From the NCBI RefSeq assembly GCF_018224925.1, contig NZ_JAGTUF010000002.1:1-64000 (forward strand): a stretch of DNA of 64,000 nt, read 5' to 3'. Below the pieces are notes generated by a model, which was given only the letters and a program-made list of their open reading frames with translations, was not told the origin of the DNA and did not search any database. Below, piece after piece: positions 36,617 to 44,853 of the stretch. The position numbers were made by a program, and so were the translations under genes. This DNA comes from Magnetospirillum sulfuroxidans (GTDB lineage Bacteria > Pseudomonadota > Alphaproteobacteria > Rhodospirillales > Magnetospirillaceae). The number at the start of each line of letters is the position of its first letter. Position 1 is the stretch's first letter.

Positions 36617-36635
36617 GTTACCTGGGATGTTACCT
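36617..36635. repeat. Arm-type integrase sites, right end of element B
   Basis: GTTACCT occurs at 36617-36623 (as GTTACCTGGGA) and 36629-36635, matching the left-end cluster at 21678-21722. The rest of 36429-36703 holds no gene. Confidence 0.55.
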
Positions 36636-36670
36636 AGAAGGGGGATGCGGGATACCGCTTCAAATGGAAA

Positions 36671-36699
36671 GGCCCTGAAACCGGTTTGGTTTCAGGGCC
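36671..36699. terminator. Hairpin next to attR, downstream of tRNA-Phe
   Basis: A perfect 12-bp stem GGCCCTGAAACC / GGTTTCAGGGCC with loop GGTTT. Read on the minus strand it follows tRNA-Phe directly, so the element seems to bring its own terminator for the tRNA it rebuilds. A related hairpin lies at 21475-21503. Confidence 0.75.
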
Positions 36700-36703
36700 T
36701 TAT

Positions 36704-36754
36704 ATGGTGCCCAGGGGCGGAATCGAACCACCGACACTGCGATTTTCAGTCGCA
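36704..36754 (-). repeat. attR: 51-bp repeat inside tRNA-Phe
   Basis: Identical to 21515-21565. Together they define element B; the intact tRNA gene is on this side. Confidence 0.93.
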
Positions 36755-36780
36755 TGCTCTACCAACTGAGCTACCTGGGC
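36705..36780 (-). tRNA. tRNA-Phe (anticodon GAA)
   Basis: A complete 76-base tRNA on the minus strand including encoded CCA. The acceptor GCCCAGG pairs with CCTGGGC, the anticodon GAA is at 36747-36745 in loop CTGAAAA, and the T loop is GGTTCGATTCC. It is the integration site of element B. Confidence 0.97.
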
Positions 36781-36877
36781 ACTGTCCGGCGGGGTTGGTA
36801 ATCACCGCCGTCTCGTGAAGAGGAGGCGCTTATATCGGGTTTCACCGCGCCTGTCAAAGGGGGCAATGCGTTTTTTT

Positions 36878-37219
36878 TTACACGGTGATGACGATGTGGA
36901 TCAGGCCATAGGCGATGGCCCCGGCCAGGGTGGACCAAGCCGGATTGGTGGTCAGGCGGTAAAGTGCCAGAACAGCGATTACTCCGGCCAGGACGGCAGG
37001 GGCGGCGGCATAAAAAGTTGCAATCGGCAGCAGGTCGGCCAGCGCCAGCGCCAGCAAGGCGGCGATGGCCGATGGCCCCAGGGCCAGCAGGAAACGATGA
37101 CACCAGGGCGGCAGGGCGCGGCCGTTCAGGCGTTCGGCGGCGTGCATGGGCAAAAAGCGGATCAGATAGGTGGCCAGGCCGCCCAACAGAACCACCGGCA
37201 GCAACAGGTCATTCGCCAT
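36878..37219 (-). CDS. azlD: AzlD-type branched-chain amino acid transport protein
   Basis: The 113-residue membrane protein has about four hydrophobic segments and the AzlD text ATYLIRFLPMHAAERL, then PPWCHRFLLALGPSAIAALL. AzlC and AzlD together form an exporter of branched-chain amino acids. Its start overlaps the azlC end by 11 bases. GTG 37222 one codon upstream is also possible. Confidence 0.9.
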   Translation of the reverse strand: MANDLLLPVVLLGGLATYLIRFLPMHAAERLNGRALPPWCHRFLLALGPSAIAALLALALADLLPIATFYAAAPAVLAGVIAVLALYRLTTNPAWSTLAGAIAYGLIHIVITV

Positions 37220-37928
37220 CACGGTCTCCGCTGCGCCACGCCGCCAGGGCCGCGCCGACCATCATCGCCACCAGCAAGGCGACATGGCCGGGAATGAAAC
37301 GGGATAATCCCAGGGCGGTGACCGCGCTCAGCCCCAGCGGCACGACGTTGACGCGCCGAAGCAGCGGCAGCAGCAGGGCAAGAAACAACGCCGGCAAGAC
37401 AAAGGTCAAGCCGGCCTCGATTCCCGGCCAGCGACCGTTTCCGGCCTGGGCCAGCAAGGCCCCGCTGATGGTGCCGGCCAGCCAGGCGCCATAGGCGCCC
37501 GCCTGCACCCCCAGCAGCCACATCTCGGTGTGGCGAGGGGTGAGACTGGCCGAGGCCAGGGCAAACACTTCATCAGTCATGCCGAAGGCCAAAAGCGGGC
37601 GCGGCACTCGCCCCCCATCCTTTGGCAGTCGTGACAGTAACGCCGGACCATAGAACAAATGACGCAGATTCATCGCCGCCACCGCCCCGATCACCGAAAC
37701 CGGCGATGCGCCGACGGCCAGCAGCGACACCAAGGCAAACTGACTGGCCCCGGCATAGACGACGGCGGAGACCAGCAAGGCTTGCAGGGGCGACAGCCCC
37801 TGCCCCACCGCCAGCAGGCCAAAGGAGACGGCAATGGGAAAATAGCCCAAAATCAGCGAGGCGCTGTCGACCAAGCCGCGGCCGAAGCCGAAGCCGGGAT
37901 CAGGATTGCTCGGCGCCGTCCGGGTCAT
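37209..37928 (-). CDS. azlC: AzlC family branched-chain amino acid permease
   Basis: The 239-residue polytopic membrane protein has the AzlC motifs GYFPIAVSFGLLAVGQGLSP, YAGASQFALVSLL and NLRHLFYGPALL. It is the large subunit of the AzlCD exporter. ATG 37928 is the first that gives a normal N-terminus, and it overlaps the yacG end by 29 bases; longer starts would run deeper into yacG. Confidence 0.92.
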   Translation of the reverse strand: MTRTAPSNPDPGFGFGRGLVDSASLILGYFPIAVSFGLLAVGQGLSPLQALLVSAVVYAGASQFALVSLLAVGASPVSVIGAVAAMNLRHLFYGPALLSRLPKDGGRVPRPLLAFGMTDEVFALASASLTPRHTEMWLLGVQAGAYGAWLAGTISGALLAQAGNGRWPGIEAGLTFVLPALFLALLLPLLRRVNVVPLGLSAVTALGLSRFIPGHVALLVAMMVGAALAAWRSGDRDGE

Positions 37929-38082
37929 CGGCGATTTCGTTGGTTTGCACCCGGTAAACCCCACCCAGCCAACGATTGAGATCGACATCGGCGCAACGGG
38001 TCGAACAAAACGGGGTGTAATCGGGATGCGGCGGCTTGCCGCAGACCGGACAAGGCTTGTTGGAATTGGCCGGCTTTTGCAT
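37900..38082 (-). CDS. yacG: DNA gyrase inhibitor / zinc-binding protein YacG
   Basis: The 60-residue protein has the four zinc ligands in CPVCGKP and FCSTRCADVDLNRWL, the YacG signature. YacG binds GyrB and blocks DNA binding. Its ATG overlaps the rng stop by one base (TGATG). Confidence 0.93.
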   Translation of the reverse strand: MQKPANSNKPCPVCGKPPHPDYTPFCSTRCADVDLNRWLGGVYRVQTNEIADDPDGAEQS

Positions 38083-39392
38083 CACCCCTCCGACACAACG
38101 ACATCATCGCGGCCCAGGCCCGCGGTGGTGCGAATGACCGGCTTGCGGCCCAGACGCGATTCGATCTCGGCCAGGGCGGCGGGACGGGCATACAGGGCCG
38201 CCGCCACGTCGGCGGCAACGTCCAGGATCAAGGCTCGACCGGGACGATGCAGCGCCTCGCTCAGCACCAAACGCAGGGCGCGCAAGGCGGTGGCCTCGGC
38301 CGAGGGGACAATGGTGTTTTCCACCATCAGATCAGCCAAGCTGGGACCACGGCGCTCCCGCGTCATTTCCACCAGCCCCAAGGCGGTGGTGCCGATGACG
38401 TGGGTGGCGGTGGGATCGCTGGAGATGGATTGCTTCAAGGCGGCAATCAGCTTGATCAGCCCGCCTTTGCCGCCGGCGGAAACGAAATCGACGATAATCT
38501 GGCCGGCGATATTGCGCAGGCGCAATTGGCGGGCGATCACCGATACCGCCTGCTGGTTGGCCTCGATCGGGGCGGCGGGGCCGGAATCGACATCGATGGC
38601 GGTCAGCGCCGCCGTCCCCTGGAAAGTGACGCGGCCGCCGCACGGCAAGGCCACCACCGGGGCAAGACAGGCGGCAAAGGCGTCTTCGATGTCGTACAGC
38701 GAAAACACCGACCCATCGCGGTGCCGTTCGACCAGGGCGCCCAATCGCGCCTGAGCCTGGGCAAAGGCAAGATCGTCATCGACCAGAACCCGCGAAACGC
38801 CGGGATGGTCGGACAGCATGCGGTCCAGCGGATCGGGCCGCCACAGCACCGCCGGAGCGCGGGCGCTGCCTTGGCTTTGGCAGACCTGATCCCACTGACC
38901 GCGCAGGGCCAGCAAATCCGCCTCCAACGCCGGTTCATCGGCATTGACGGCATGCAGGCGCGCGACAATCCCCTCGTCGTCGCCCATCATGCAGGCCAGA
39001 CGTTCCTGCAACAGACCGCGCCGATCATCGGACAGCTTGCGCGGCACCGACAGGCCGGGACGCATGGGGGTGAAACTCATGAAGCGGCCCGACAGCACCA
39101 CCTCGGTGGTCAGCGTCGCGCCTTTCAGTCCCTGGGCGTCGGCCTTGACCTGGACCAGCACCGCTTGCCCCTGGGTCAGTCCCTTGACGCCTTGCAGAAA
39201 GCCGGGCTTGTCTTGACCGATATCGACAAAGACGGCGCCCATCTTCGGCGCCAGTTCGACCACCCGGCCCAACAGCACGGCACCGGCCAGCAATTCCGGC
39301 CGCACCACCGCCAGATCGACCAGACGGCCATCGCGGACCAAAGCCAGACGGCTTTCACCCGGTCCCCAGGAATAGAGGATTTCAGAAGCCAT
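38082..39392 (-). CDS. rng: Ribonuclease E/G family protein (RNase G)
   Basis: The 436-residue protein has the S1-like part (VVELAPKMGAVFVDIGQDKP, GFLQG) and the catalytic DNase I-like part with TAIDVDSG, whose Asp residues bind magnesium, and QIIVDFVSAGGKGGLIKL. It lacks the long C-terminal scaffold and the Zn-link Cys pair of RNase E. It processes rRNA and mRNA. It is placed after maf (11-base overlap) and before yacG, a conserved order. Confidence 0.92.
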   Translation of the reverse strand: MASEILYSWGPGESRLALVRDGRLVDLAVVRPELLAGAVLLGRVVELAPKMGAVFVDIGQDKPGFLQGVKGLTQGQAVLVQVKADAQGLKGATLTTEVVLSGRFMSFTPMRPGLSVPRKLSDDRRGLLQERLACMMGDDEGIVARLHAVNADEPALEADLLALRGQWDQVCQSQGSARAPAVLWRPDPLDRMLSDHPGVSRVLVDDDLAFAQAQARLGALVERHRDGSVFSLYDIEDAFAACLAPVVALPCGGRVTFQGTAALTAIDVDSGPAAPIEANQQAVSVIARQLRLRNIAGQIIVDFVSAGGKGGLIKLIAALKQSISSDPTATHVIGTTALGLVEMTRERRGPSLADLMVENTIVPSAEATALRALRLVLSEALHRPGRALILDVAADVAAALYARPAALAEIESRLGRKPVIRTTAGLGRDDVVVSEG

Positions 39393-39975
39393 GGAGTCCG
39401 GCGCCCTTCAGCAATTGGGCGGTTTCATGCAAAGCCAAGCCCACGACGTTGGAATAAGAACCACCTAAATGGCGCACATAGGCCGCCGCCAAGCCTTGGA
39501 TGGCATAGCCGCCAGCCTTGCCCCGCCATTCGCCCGCGGCGAGATAAGCGGCTTCTTCGCCCTTATCCAGACATTTAAAGGTGACGACGGTGGTGACCAG
39601 ACGGGAATGGGCGGTGCCATCGGGGGCCAGCAGCACCAGACCACCATACACGCGGTGGCGACGCCCCGACAGCAAGGACAGGCATTTGCGCGCCGTCCGT
39701 TCGTCTTCGGCCTTGGGCAGGATGCGGCGACCGCAAGCGACCACGGTGTCGGCGGCAAGAATGAAGCAACCGGGATGACGCGAAGCAACGGTCCGGGCCT
39801 TGGCCTCGGCCAGACGCGCCGCATGAGGGGCTGGTAATTCGCCCTTCAGCGGGGTCTCGTCCATGTCGGCGGGATCGACTTGGGCCGGAATGACGCCGAT
39901 CTGCCGCAGCAGATCAAGCCGTCGCGGCGAGGCGGACGCCAGAACAAGACCAGAAATCTCGGTCGCTCCGCCCAC
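39382..39975 (-). CDS. maf: Maf family nucleotide pyrophosphatase
   Basis: The 197-residue protein has LVLASASPRRLDLLRQIG, the acidic ILAADTVVACGRRILPKAED, and YAIQGLAAAYVRHLGGSYSN, the three Maf motifs. It hydrolyses non-canonical or methylated nucleoside triphosphates. It seems to start with GTG 39975; no ATG is available before the first motif and no clear ribosome site is seen. It follows infA by 11 bases. Confidence 0.93.
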   Translation of the reverse strand: MGGATEISGLVLASASPRRLDLLRQIGVIPAQVDPADMDETPLKGELPAPHAARLAEAKARTVASRHPGCFILAADTVVACGRRILPKAEDERTARKCLSLLSGRRHRVYGGLVLLAPDGTAHSRLVTTVVTFKCLDKGEEAAYLAAGEWRGKAGGYAIQGLAAAYVRHLGGSYSNVVGLALHETAQLLKGAGLHGF

Positions 39976-39986
39976 GCGCGTTAAAC

Positions 39987-40205
39987 TTACTTGAAACGGA
40001 ATGTGATGCGACCCTTGGTCAGGTCGTAGGGGGTCATTTCCACGTTGACGCGGTCACCGGCCAGCACGCGGATACGGTTTTTACGCATCTTGCCCGAGGT
40101 GTGGGCAAGAATTTCGTGTTCATTATCCAGCTTCACCCGAAACATTGCGTTAGGCAGCAATTCGGTTACGGTACCGGAAAATTCGATGACATCCTCTTTC
40201 GCCAT
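39987..40205 (-). CDS. infA: Translation initiation factor IF-1
   Basis: The 72-residue S1/OB-fold protein begins [20 protein letters not shown] and contains [20 protein letters not shown] and [13 protein letters not shown]. It is nearly invariant in the family. It blocks the ribosomal A site during initiation. Confidence 0.98.
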   Translation of the reverse strand: MAKEDVIEFSGTVTELLPNAMFRVKLDNEHEILAHTSGKMRKNRIRVLAGDRVNVEMTPYDLTKGRITFRFK

Positions 40206-40301
40206 AGGTCCTTCCAGGCGTTTGGGTCTCGGGCAGGGGGAATAAGTGAGCGTTTGCACAGTCAAGGTCAAGCTGTTTTAAGCGATACCCCCATATCCGT
40301 C

Positions 40302-40745
40302 CTATTCTCTGGCCATGACCGCCGAGGGAAAGCGCAGACGGATCCGCCGTTCCAGCTCGTCGCGGACCTGTCGATAGGCCTCGAGACGGGCGTCACGGCT
40401 GCCTTCCACCAAGGTCGGATCGAAAGTCGGCCAGAATTCCACCTCGCACGCATTGGTCCGGGTCAGATCCACCGCCTTGTGGTGGGCTTCGGGACTGAGC
40501 GAGACGATGACGTCGAAACAATCATCCTCCAACTCGTCGAAGGTGCGCGGTTTGTGCCGGGAAATATCAATGCCGATCTCATCCATCACCGCCACGGCGA
40601 ACGGGTCAAGCTCGTCAACCTTGATCCCGACCGAGGCGACATAGGCGCGGGTGCCGTGCATGCGCCGGAACAGCCCTTCGGCCATGGGGGAGCGAATGGC
40701 GTTGAACGTGCAGCAGAACAAGACGGCTGACGGCAACTCCCCCAC
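40302..40745 (-). CDS. Low-molecular-weight protein-tyrosine-phosphatase-like protein
   Basis: The 147-residue protein carries a CX5R-like loop VLFCCTFNAIRSPMAEGLF near the N-terminus and a later FDPTLVEGSRDARLEAYRQV segment in the place of the acid loop. It may also be arsenate-reductase-like. It starts with GTG 40745, 5 bases after the UPF0262 stop, with AGGGGG upstream. Confidence 0.85.
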   Translation of the reverse strand: MGELPSAVLFCCTFNAIRSPMAEGLFRRMHGTRAYVASVGIKVDELDPFAVAVMDEIGIDISRHKPRTFDELEDDCFDVIVSLSPEAHHKAVDLTRTNACEVEFWPTFDPTLVEGSRDARLEAYRQVRDELERRIRLRFPSAVMARE

Positions 40746-40749
40746 GATC

Positions 40750-41223
40750 CTACCCCCTGATGTGCAAGACACAAACCAAGGTGAACAGCCGGCGCGCCGT
40801 GTCGAAATCGATATCGACCTTTCCGGCCAGACGTTCGCGCAGCAATTCCGAGCCCTCGTTGTGCAAACCGCGCCGCCCCATGTCGATGGCCTCGATCTGC
40901 GACGGCGTCGATTTCTTGATGGCGGAGTAATAGCTCTCGCACAAAATGAAATAGTCTTTGACGATGGCCTGGAACGGCTTGAGCGGTAACGGCACCGCGG
41001 CCAGTTCATCGCCGGCCTCGGTCCGCACGTCGAAAATCAGCCGGTTATCCTCCAACCGCAAATGCAGATTATAGGGGCCGACGAATTCGCCGTGCAGGGC
41101 GAAATAATTTTCCTCCAGCAAGTCATAGATGGCGATGTTGCGCTCATGCTCGACCTCCGGCTTGCGCCGGACCATGGTCTTTTCATCCAACTGGACATGG
41201 CTGATGCGTTGGCGATGCGGCAT
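40750..41223 (-). CDS. UPF0262 family protein
   Basis: The 157-residue protein has [37 protein letters not shown] and [20 protein letters not shown], the pattern of UPF0262, an alphaproteobacterial family of unknown function always found next to hisD. Its ATG overlaps the hisD stop (TGATG). Confidence 0.92.
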   Translation of the reverse strand: MPHRQRISHVQLDEKTMVRRKPEVEHERNIAIYDLLEENYFALHGEFVGPYNLHLRLEDNRLIFDVRTEAGDELAAVPLPLKPFQAIVKDYFILCESYYSAIKKSTPSQIEAIDMGRRGLHNEGSELLRERLAGKVDIDFDTARRLFTLVCVLHIRG

Positions 41224-42524
41224 CAACTGCGCGCCATGTTCAGGCGCAAGGCCACCGACAGGCCATGCGCGCCCAAACCCTCGGCCCCGGCCAGGGCCAC
41301 CGCCGCCGGGCCGATGGCGCGCAAGGATTCGGCGTCACACCCCAGCAACGTCGTGCGCTTCATGAAGTCGTGCACGCCCAGGCCGGACGAGAACCGGGCC
41401 GAACGCGCCGTCGGCAGCACATGGTTGGGGCCGCCGATGTAATCCCCCACCGCTTCCGGGGTATAGCGGCCCAGGAAGATGGCGCCGGCATTGCGGACCT
41501 TGGCGGCCAAGGCATCGGGGTTTTCCACCGCCAGCTCCAGATGTTCGGGGGCGATGCGATCGACCAGAACCACCGCGTCAGCCAGATCGGGGACGACGAT
41601 GATGGCGCCGTGGGCTTGCCAGCTTTCGCGGGCGATGGCGGCACGCGGCAGAACCTGCAGGTGGCTTTCCACCGCTTGGGCGACACGGGCGCCGAATTGG
41701 GCGTCATCGGTGATCAGGATGCTTTGCGCGGCGGTGTCGTGCTCGGCCTGACTGAGCAGATCGGCGGCGATCCAGGCCGGATCGTTGGCGCCATCGGCGA
41801 CCACCAGGATTTCCGACGGCCCGGCGATCATGTCGATGCCGACGATGCCGAACACCTGTCGCTTAGCGGCGGCGACATAGGCGTTGCCGGGACCGACGAT
41901 CTTATCCACCGGACGGATGGTTTCGGTGCCGTGAGCCAGCGCCGCCACCGCCTGCGCCCCGCCGACACGATAGATTTCGTCGATGCCGGCCAGCCGAGCG
42001 GCGGCCAGCACCAGCGGATTGATCTTGCCATCGGGGGTTGGCACCACCATGACCAGGCGCTCAACGCCGGCGACCTTGGCCGGAATGGCGTTCATCAGCA
42101 CCGAGGACGGATAGGCGGCGGTGCCGCCGGGCACGTACAGCCCGGCCGCCTGCACCGCGGTCCAGCGTTGCCCCAGCCGCACCCCGGCGGCATCGGTATA
42201 GGAATAGCCCTGCGGCACCTGCCGACGATGGAACTCGGCGATGCGTTCGGCCGCCAGTTCCAACGACTGCATCAGCGCGGCCGGAACCTGGGTCAGCGCC
42301 TCATCCACCTCGGCGGCGGTGATCAACAGATCGGCGGCGGTCAGATGCGGCAGCCGATCGAACTTGGCGGTATATTCCACCAAAGCCTGATCGCCGCGAT
42401 CGCGCACATCGGCGATGATAGCGGCAACGGTGGCGTTCACGTCCTCGTCGGTTTCGCGTTTCATGTGCAAAAGCGATTCGAAAGCGACGGCGAAATCGGC
42501 GCTGCGGGCGTCAAGCTGCAACAT
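41223..42524 (-). CDS. hisD: Histidinol dehydrogenase
   Basis: The 433-residue enzyme has the family text [35 protein letters not shown], the zinc-site region LSQAEHD and [20 protein letters not shown]. It catalyses the last two oxidations of histidine synthesis. ATG 42524 gives [11 protein letters not shown] and overlaps the hisG end by 14 bases. Confidence 0.97.
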   Translation of the reverse strand: MLQLDARSADFAVAFESLLHMKRETDEDVNATVAAIIADVRDRGDQALVEYTAKFDRLPHLTAADLLITAAEVDEALTQVPAALMQSLELAAERIAEFHRRQVPQGYSYTDAAGVRLGQRWTAVQAAGLYVPGGTAAYPSSVLMNAIPAKVAGVERLVMVVPTPDGKINPLVLAAARLAGIDEIYRVGGAQAVAALAHGTETIRPVDKIVGPGNAYVAAAKRQVFGIVGIDMIAGPSEILVVADGANDPAWIAADLLSQAEHDTAAQSILITDDAQFGARVAQAVESHLQVLPRAAIARESWQAHGAIIVVPDLADAVVLVDRIAPEHLELAVENPDALAAKVRNAGAIFLGRYTPEAVGDYIGGPNHVLPTARSARFSSGLGVHDFMKRTTLLGCDAESLRAIGPAAVALAGAEGLGAHGLSVALRLNMARS

Positions 42525-43179
42525 TGGTCGCCTCGCAAGCAGCCCGGAAGGCATCGATCCAGCCGGTCATTTCCACCGGCCGGGTTTTCAGCGCGGCGCG
42601 GTTGACGATCAGACGCGAGGTCACCTGGGCGATCACCTCAACCTCTTTCAAACCATTGGCTTTCAGCGTCGATCCGGTGGACACCAGATCGACGATGCGG
42701 GTGCACAGGCCCAAGCTTGGCGCCAGTTCCATCGCCCCATTCAATTTGACGCATTCCGCCTGCACCCCACGCTCGGCGAAAAAGCGCCGGGTGATCTCGG
42801 GGTATTTGGTGGCGATACGGACGTGACTCCACCGGCGCGGATCGTCGTGCTCGGCCAGATCAACCGGCTCGGCCACCGACAAGCGACAGCCGCCAATGCC
42901 CAAATCCAGGGGAGCGTACAATTCCGGATAGTCGAATTCCATCAGCACGTCGTTGCCGGCGATGCCCAGATGGGCGGCGCCAAAAGCGACGAAGGTGGCG
43001 ACGTCGAACGAGCGCACCCGAATGATGTCGATATGCGGATGGTTGGTGGAAAAGCGCAAGGCCCGGCTTTTGGGATTGTCAAAATCCGCCTCGGGTTCAA
43101 TCCCGGCGGCCCGCACCAGGGGCATGGCCTCGTCGAGGATGCGTCCCTTGGGCAGCGCGATCACCAGCTTATCGTCCAT
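42511..43179 (-). CDS. hisG: ATP phosphoribosyltransferase, short form
   Basis: The 222-residue protein [38 protein letters not shown] and [20 protein letters not shown] is HisG lacking the C-terminal regulatory domain, so it needs the HisZ partner, not seen in this window. It starts histidine synthesis. ATG 43179 is preferred to a GTG/ATG 11 codons upstream on family length. Confidence 0.96.
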   Translation of the reverse strand: MDDKLVIALPKGRILDEAMPLVRAAGIEPEADFDNPKSRALRFSTNHPHIDIIRVRSFDVATFVAFGAAHLGIAGNDVLMEFDYPELYAPLDLGIGGCRLSVAEPVDLAEHDDPRRWSHVRIATKYPEITRRFFAERGVQAECVKLNGAMELAPSLGLCTRIVDLVSTGSTLKANGLKEVEVIAQVTSRLIVNRAALKTRPVEMTGWIDAFRAACEATNVAA

Positions 43180-43236
43180 CACCACGTCACCAACTCCGAC
43201 AAAAAAGGACACGAATTTTTACATGTTTCGGGCTGG

Positions 43237-44271
43237 TCACACCAGTCCCGCCAATTTGGCATAAAGCCAGCGGCCGATCTTTTCGGCGCCAGCCGGGCTA
43301 TTATGCAGATAATCGTAGAAATCGCCGTCTTCAAATGCCAGATCGCGGGCCAGATCCAGGCACAGCAAACCGTTTTCACGGCAGACATCGCGGGTCGCGG
43401 CGTTATAAGGCATCAGCGCCTGGTATTGGTCGATGCCGTTGGGGCCGTCTTCGGTCACCATGCCGACGATCTTGCCGCCGGCTTTCTTGAAATCCCCGCG
43501 CGTTTGGGTGATGAACACCGGCACCGCCCCCATGGCGTGGATTTCGTCGGCCATCAGCTTCAGCCGCTGCTGGTATTGAGCAACGTTGGAATCGCCGGAC
43601 GGCACGGCCTGCGCCCCGGTTTCCGTCCATTTGGCGGCAGCATAATCCACCGCTTGATGGCGCAGACGGGCCCGGCTCGCCACCACCATGCCGCTGATCT
43701 GGCGGCTCAGGCGGAAAATCGCGCTCTTTTGTTTGACGATGCGATTAAGCGAGTAATGGCGCAGTGTATCGACCCACGTCCCGCTCACCTGGGTGTCGTT
43801 AATCCCGACATAGGCCAGAACGAAGCGTGGCTTCAAGCCAGGGACATGGGGGAACCAGTCGCGCAAGGACTGCAAATGCCCGACCGTGCTTTGGCCATCA
43901 ACCCCAGCATTGGCGACGACAACGTCGGCGCGGCCATTGTCGTGGAATTGCCGTTCAAGCACCTGTTGCCAAGTCTGTTCCTCGGGCAAATAAAGCTGGT
44001 TGGTGGTGCTGCCGCCCACGGTCAAGATGGTGATCCGGCTGGGATCGCCGTGATCACCGCGAAATCCCCAATGGTCGCGGCGATAGACGAATTCGTCGCC
44101 ACCGGGATAAAGCGGCTTGGCCGAGACGATGGTGCTGGTGCCGCGCGGCAAGCCCAATTGGTCCAACGGGTCCGTGCTGAACCATGTCCCAAACAGAAAT
44201 TCGGCTGCCGCCAGGAACACCAGCAGCAAGCCGAAATTGATGGAGACGATCTTCAACATTCGTTTGATCAT
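43237..44271 (-). CDS. SGNH/GDSL hydrolase family membrane-anchored protein
   Basis: The 344-residue protein has one N-terminal membrane segment (IVSINFGLLLVFLAAAEFLF) and a hydrolase domain with block I LTVGGSTTNQ, NAGVDGQS, YVGINDTQ (G-x-N-D), and the Asp/His pair DYLHNSPAGAEKIG. The domain would face the periplasm. SGNH enzymes often remove acyl or acetyl groups from polysaccharides; the substrate is unknown. It may be read upstream of hisG (57-base gap). Confidence 0.85.
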   Translation of the reverse strand: MIKRMLKIVSINFGLLLVFLAAAEFLFGTWFSTDPLDQLGLPRGTSTIVSAKPLYPGGDEFVYRRDHWGFRGDHGDPSRITILTVGGSTTNQLYLPEEQTWQQVLERQFHDNGRADVVVANAGVDGQSTVGHLQSLRDWFPHVPGLKPRFVLAYVGINDTQVSGTWVDTLRHYSLNRIVKQKSAIFRLSRQISGMVVASRARLRHQAVDYAAAKWTETGAQAVPSGDSNVAQYQQRLKLMADEIHAMGAVPVFITQTRGDFKKAGGKIVGMVTEDGPNGIDQYQALMPYNAATRDVCRENGLLCLDLARDLAFEDGDFYDYLHNSPAGAEKIGRWLYAKLAGLV

Positions 44272-44291
44272 GAAGCGCTTATAGCCCCGAA

Positions 44292-44322
44292 CCCCCCTTC
44301 GGCGCAACGCACCGAAGGGGGG
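44292..44322 (-). terminator. Hairpin after the small exported protein gene
   Basis: An 11-bp perfect stem CCCCCCTTCGG / CCGAAGGGGGG, loop of nine bases. It has no T run on the minus strand, so termination may be weak. Confidence 0.45.
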
Positions 44323-44330
44323 GGCCGGTT

Positions 44331-44687
44331 TTATTCCGCCGGCGGCTTGGCCGGACGAATCGGGCGGCCCGTCTTGGCGTCGAAAGCCAAGGTCCGCGCC
44401 ACCTTGCCGTCACTGCCGACGATCTCGGCGGTGATCTTGCCGCCATCAACGGTCTTGATCGCGCCGACCGTGGCGTCGTCACCGCGCCAAGCGATCATGC
44501 CTTCGACGATATCCTTGACCTGGGTTTCGGTCAGCGGCTTGGCCCGCTCGCTGCAATGGCCGCCGGGACCGCCCATCATGTCCCACGGGCCATCGCCACG
44601 GGGGCCACGGGCCTGGGCTTGGGAAACGGCGCCCACCGCGGCCAAGGCGACGATGGCGGCAATGACGATACGGGATTTGGTCTTCAT
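44331..44687 (-). CDS. Small exported protein, divergent from a two-component system
   Basis: The 118-residue protein has a signal peptide (cut near AQARG) and a mature part with one Cys (GGHCSERAKPLTETQVKDIV), GMIAWRGDD and FDAKTGRPIRP, with an abundance of Gly and Pro near the start. GGAG lies before ATG 44687. It is divergent from a regulator/kinase pair, so it may be sensed or controlled by it. Confidence 0.75.
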   Translation of the reverse strand: MKTKSRIVIAAIVALAAVGAVSQAQARGPRGDGPWDMMGGPGGHCSERAKPLTETQVKDIVEGMIAWRGDDATVGAIKTVDGGKITAEIVGSDGKVARTLAFDAKTGRPIRPAKPPAE

Positions 44688-44853
44688 GGAAAACTCCATC
44701 GGTTGGTGAACTCGTGATGGAGCTAAAACACCAGATGGCTGTAACATGACGATGTCACCCCATCGGCCATTTGGCAACAAAGGGTATCGGGCTGTTACCT
44801 TGTGTTGCCAAACACCACCGGACGCGCCCCCGGTTCGGGGCTATATTCAAGCC

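Larger units (their letters stand above)
21515..36754. mobile_element. Element B: integrative plasmid-like element in tRNA-Phe (about 15.2 kb)
   Basis: Two identical 51-bp copies of the tRNA-Phe 3' half bound the element (21515-21565 and 36704-36754). Just inside the left copy lies a P4-type integrase; at the right end lies an AlpA regulator. Between them are an iteron origin with rep, a VirD4-like ATPase and a replication-relaxation protein, so this is an integrated, mobilisable replicon. GC content and codon use are mixed: the 23755-26060 block, 31969-32834 and 34902-36124 differ from the GC-rich core. Four of its genes contain in-frame TGA codons. Confidence 0.85.
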
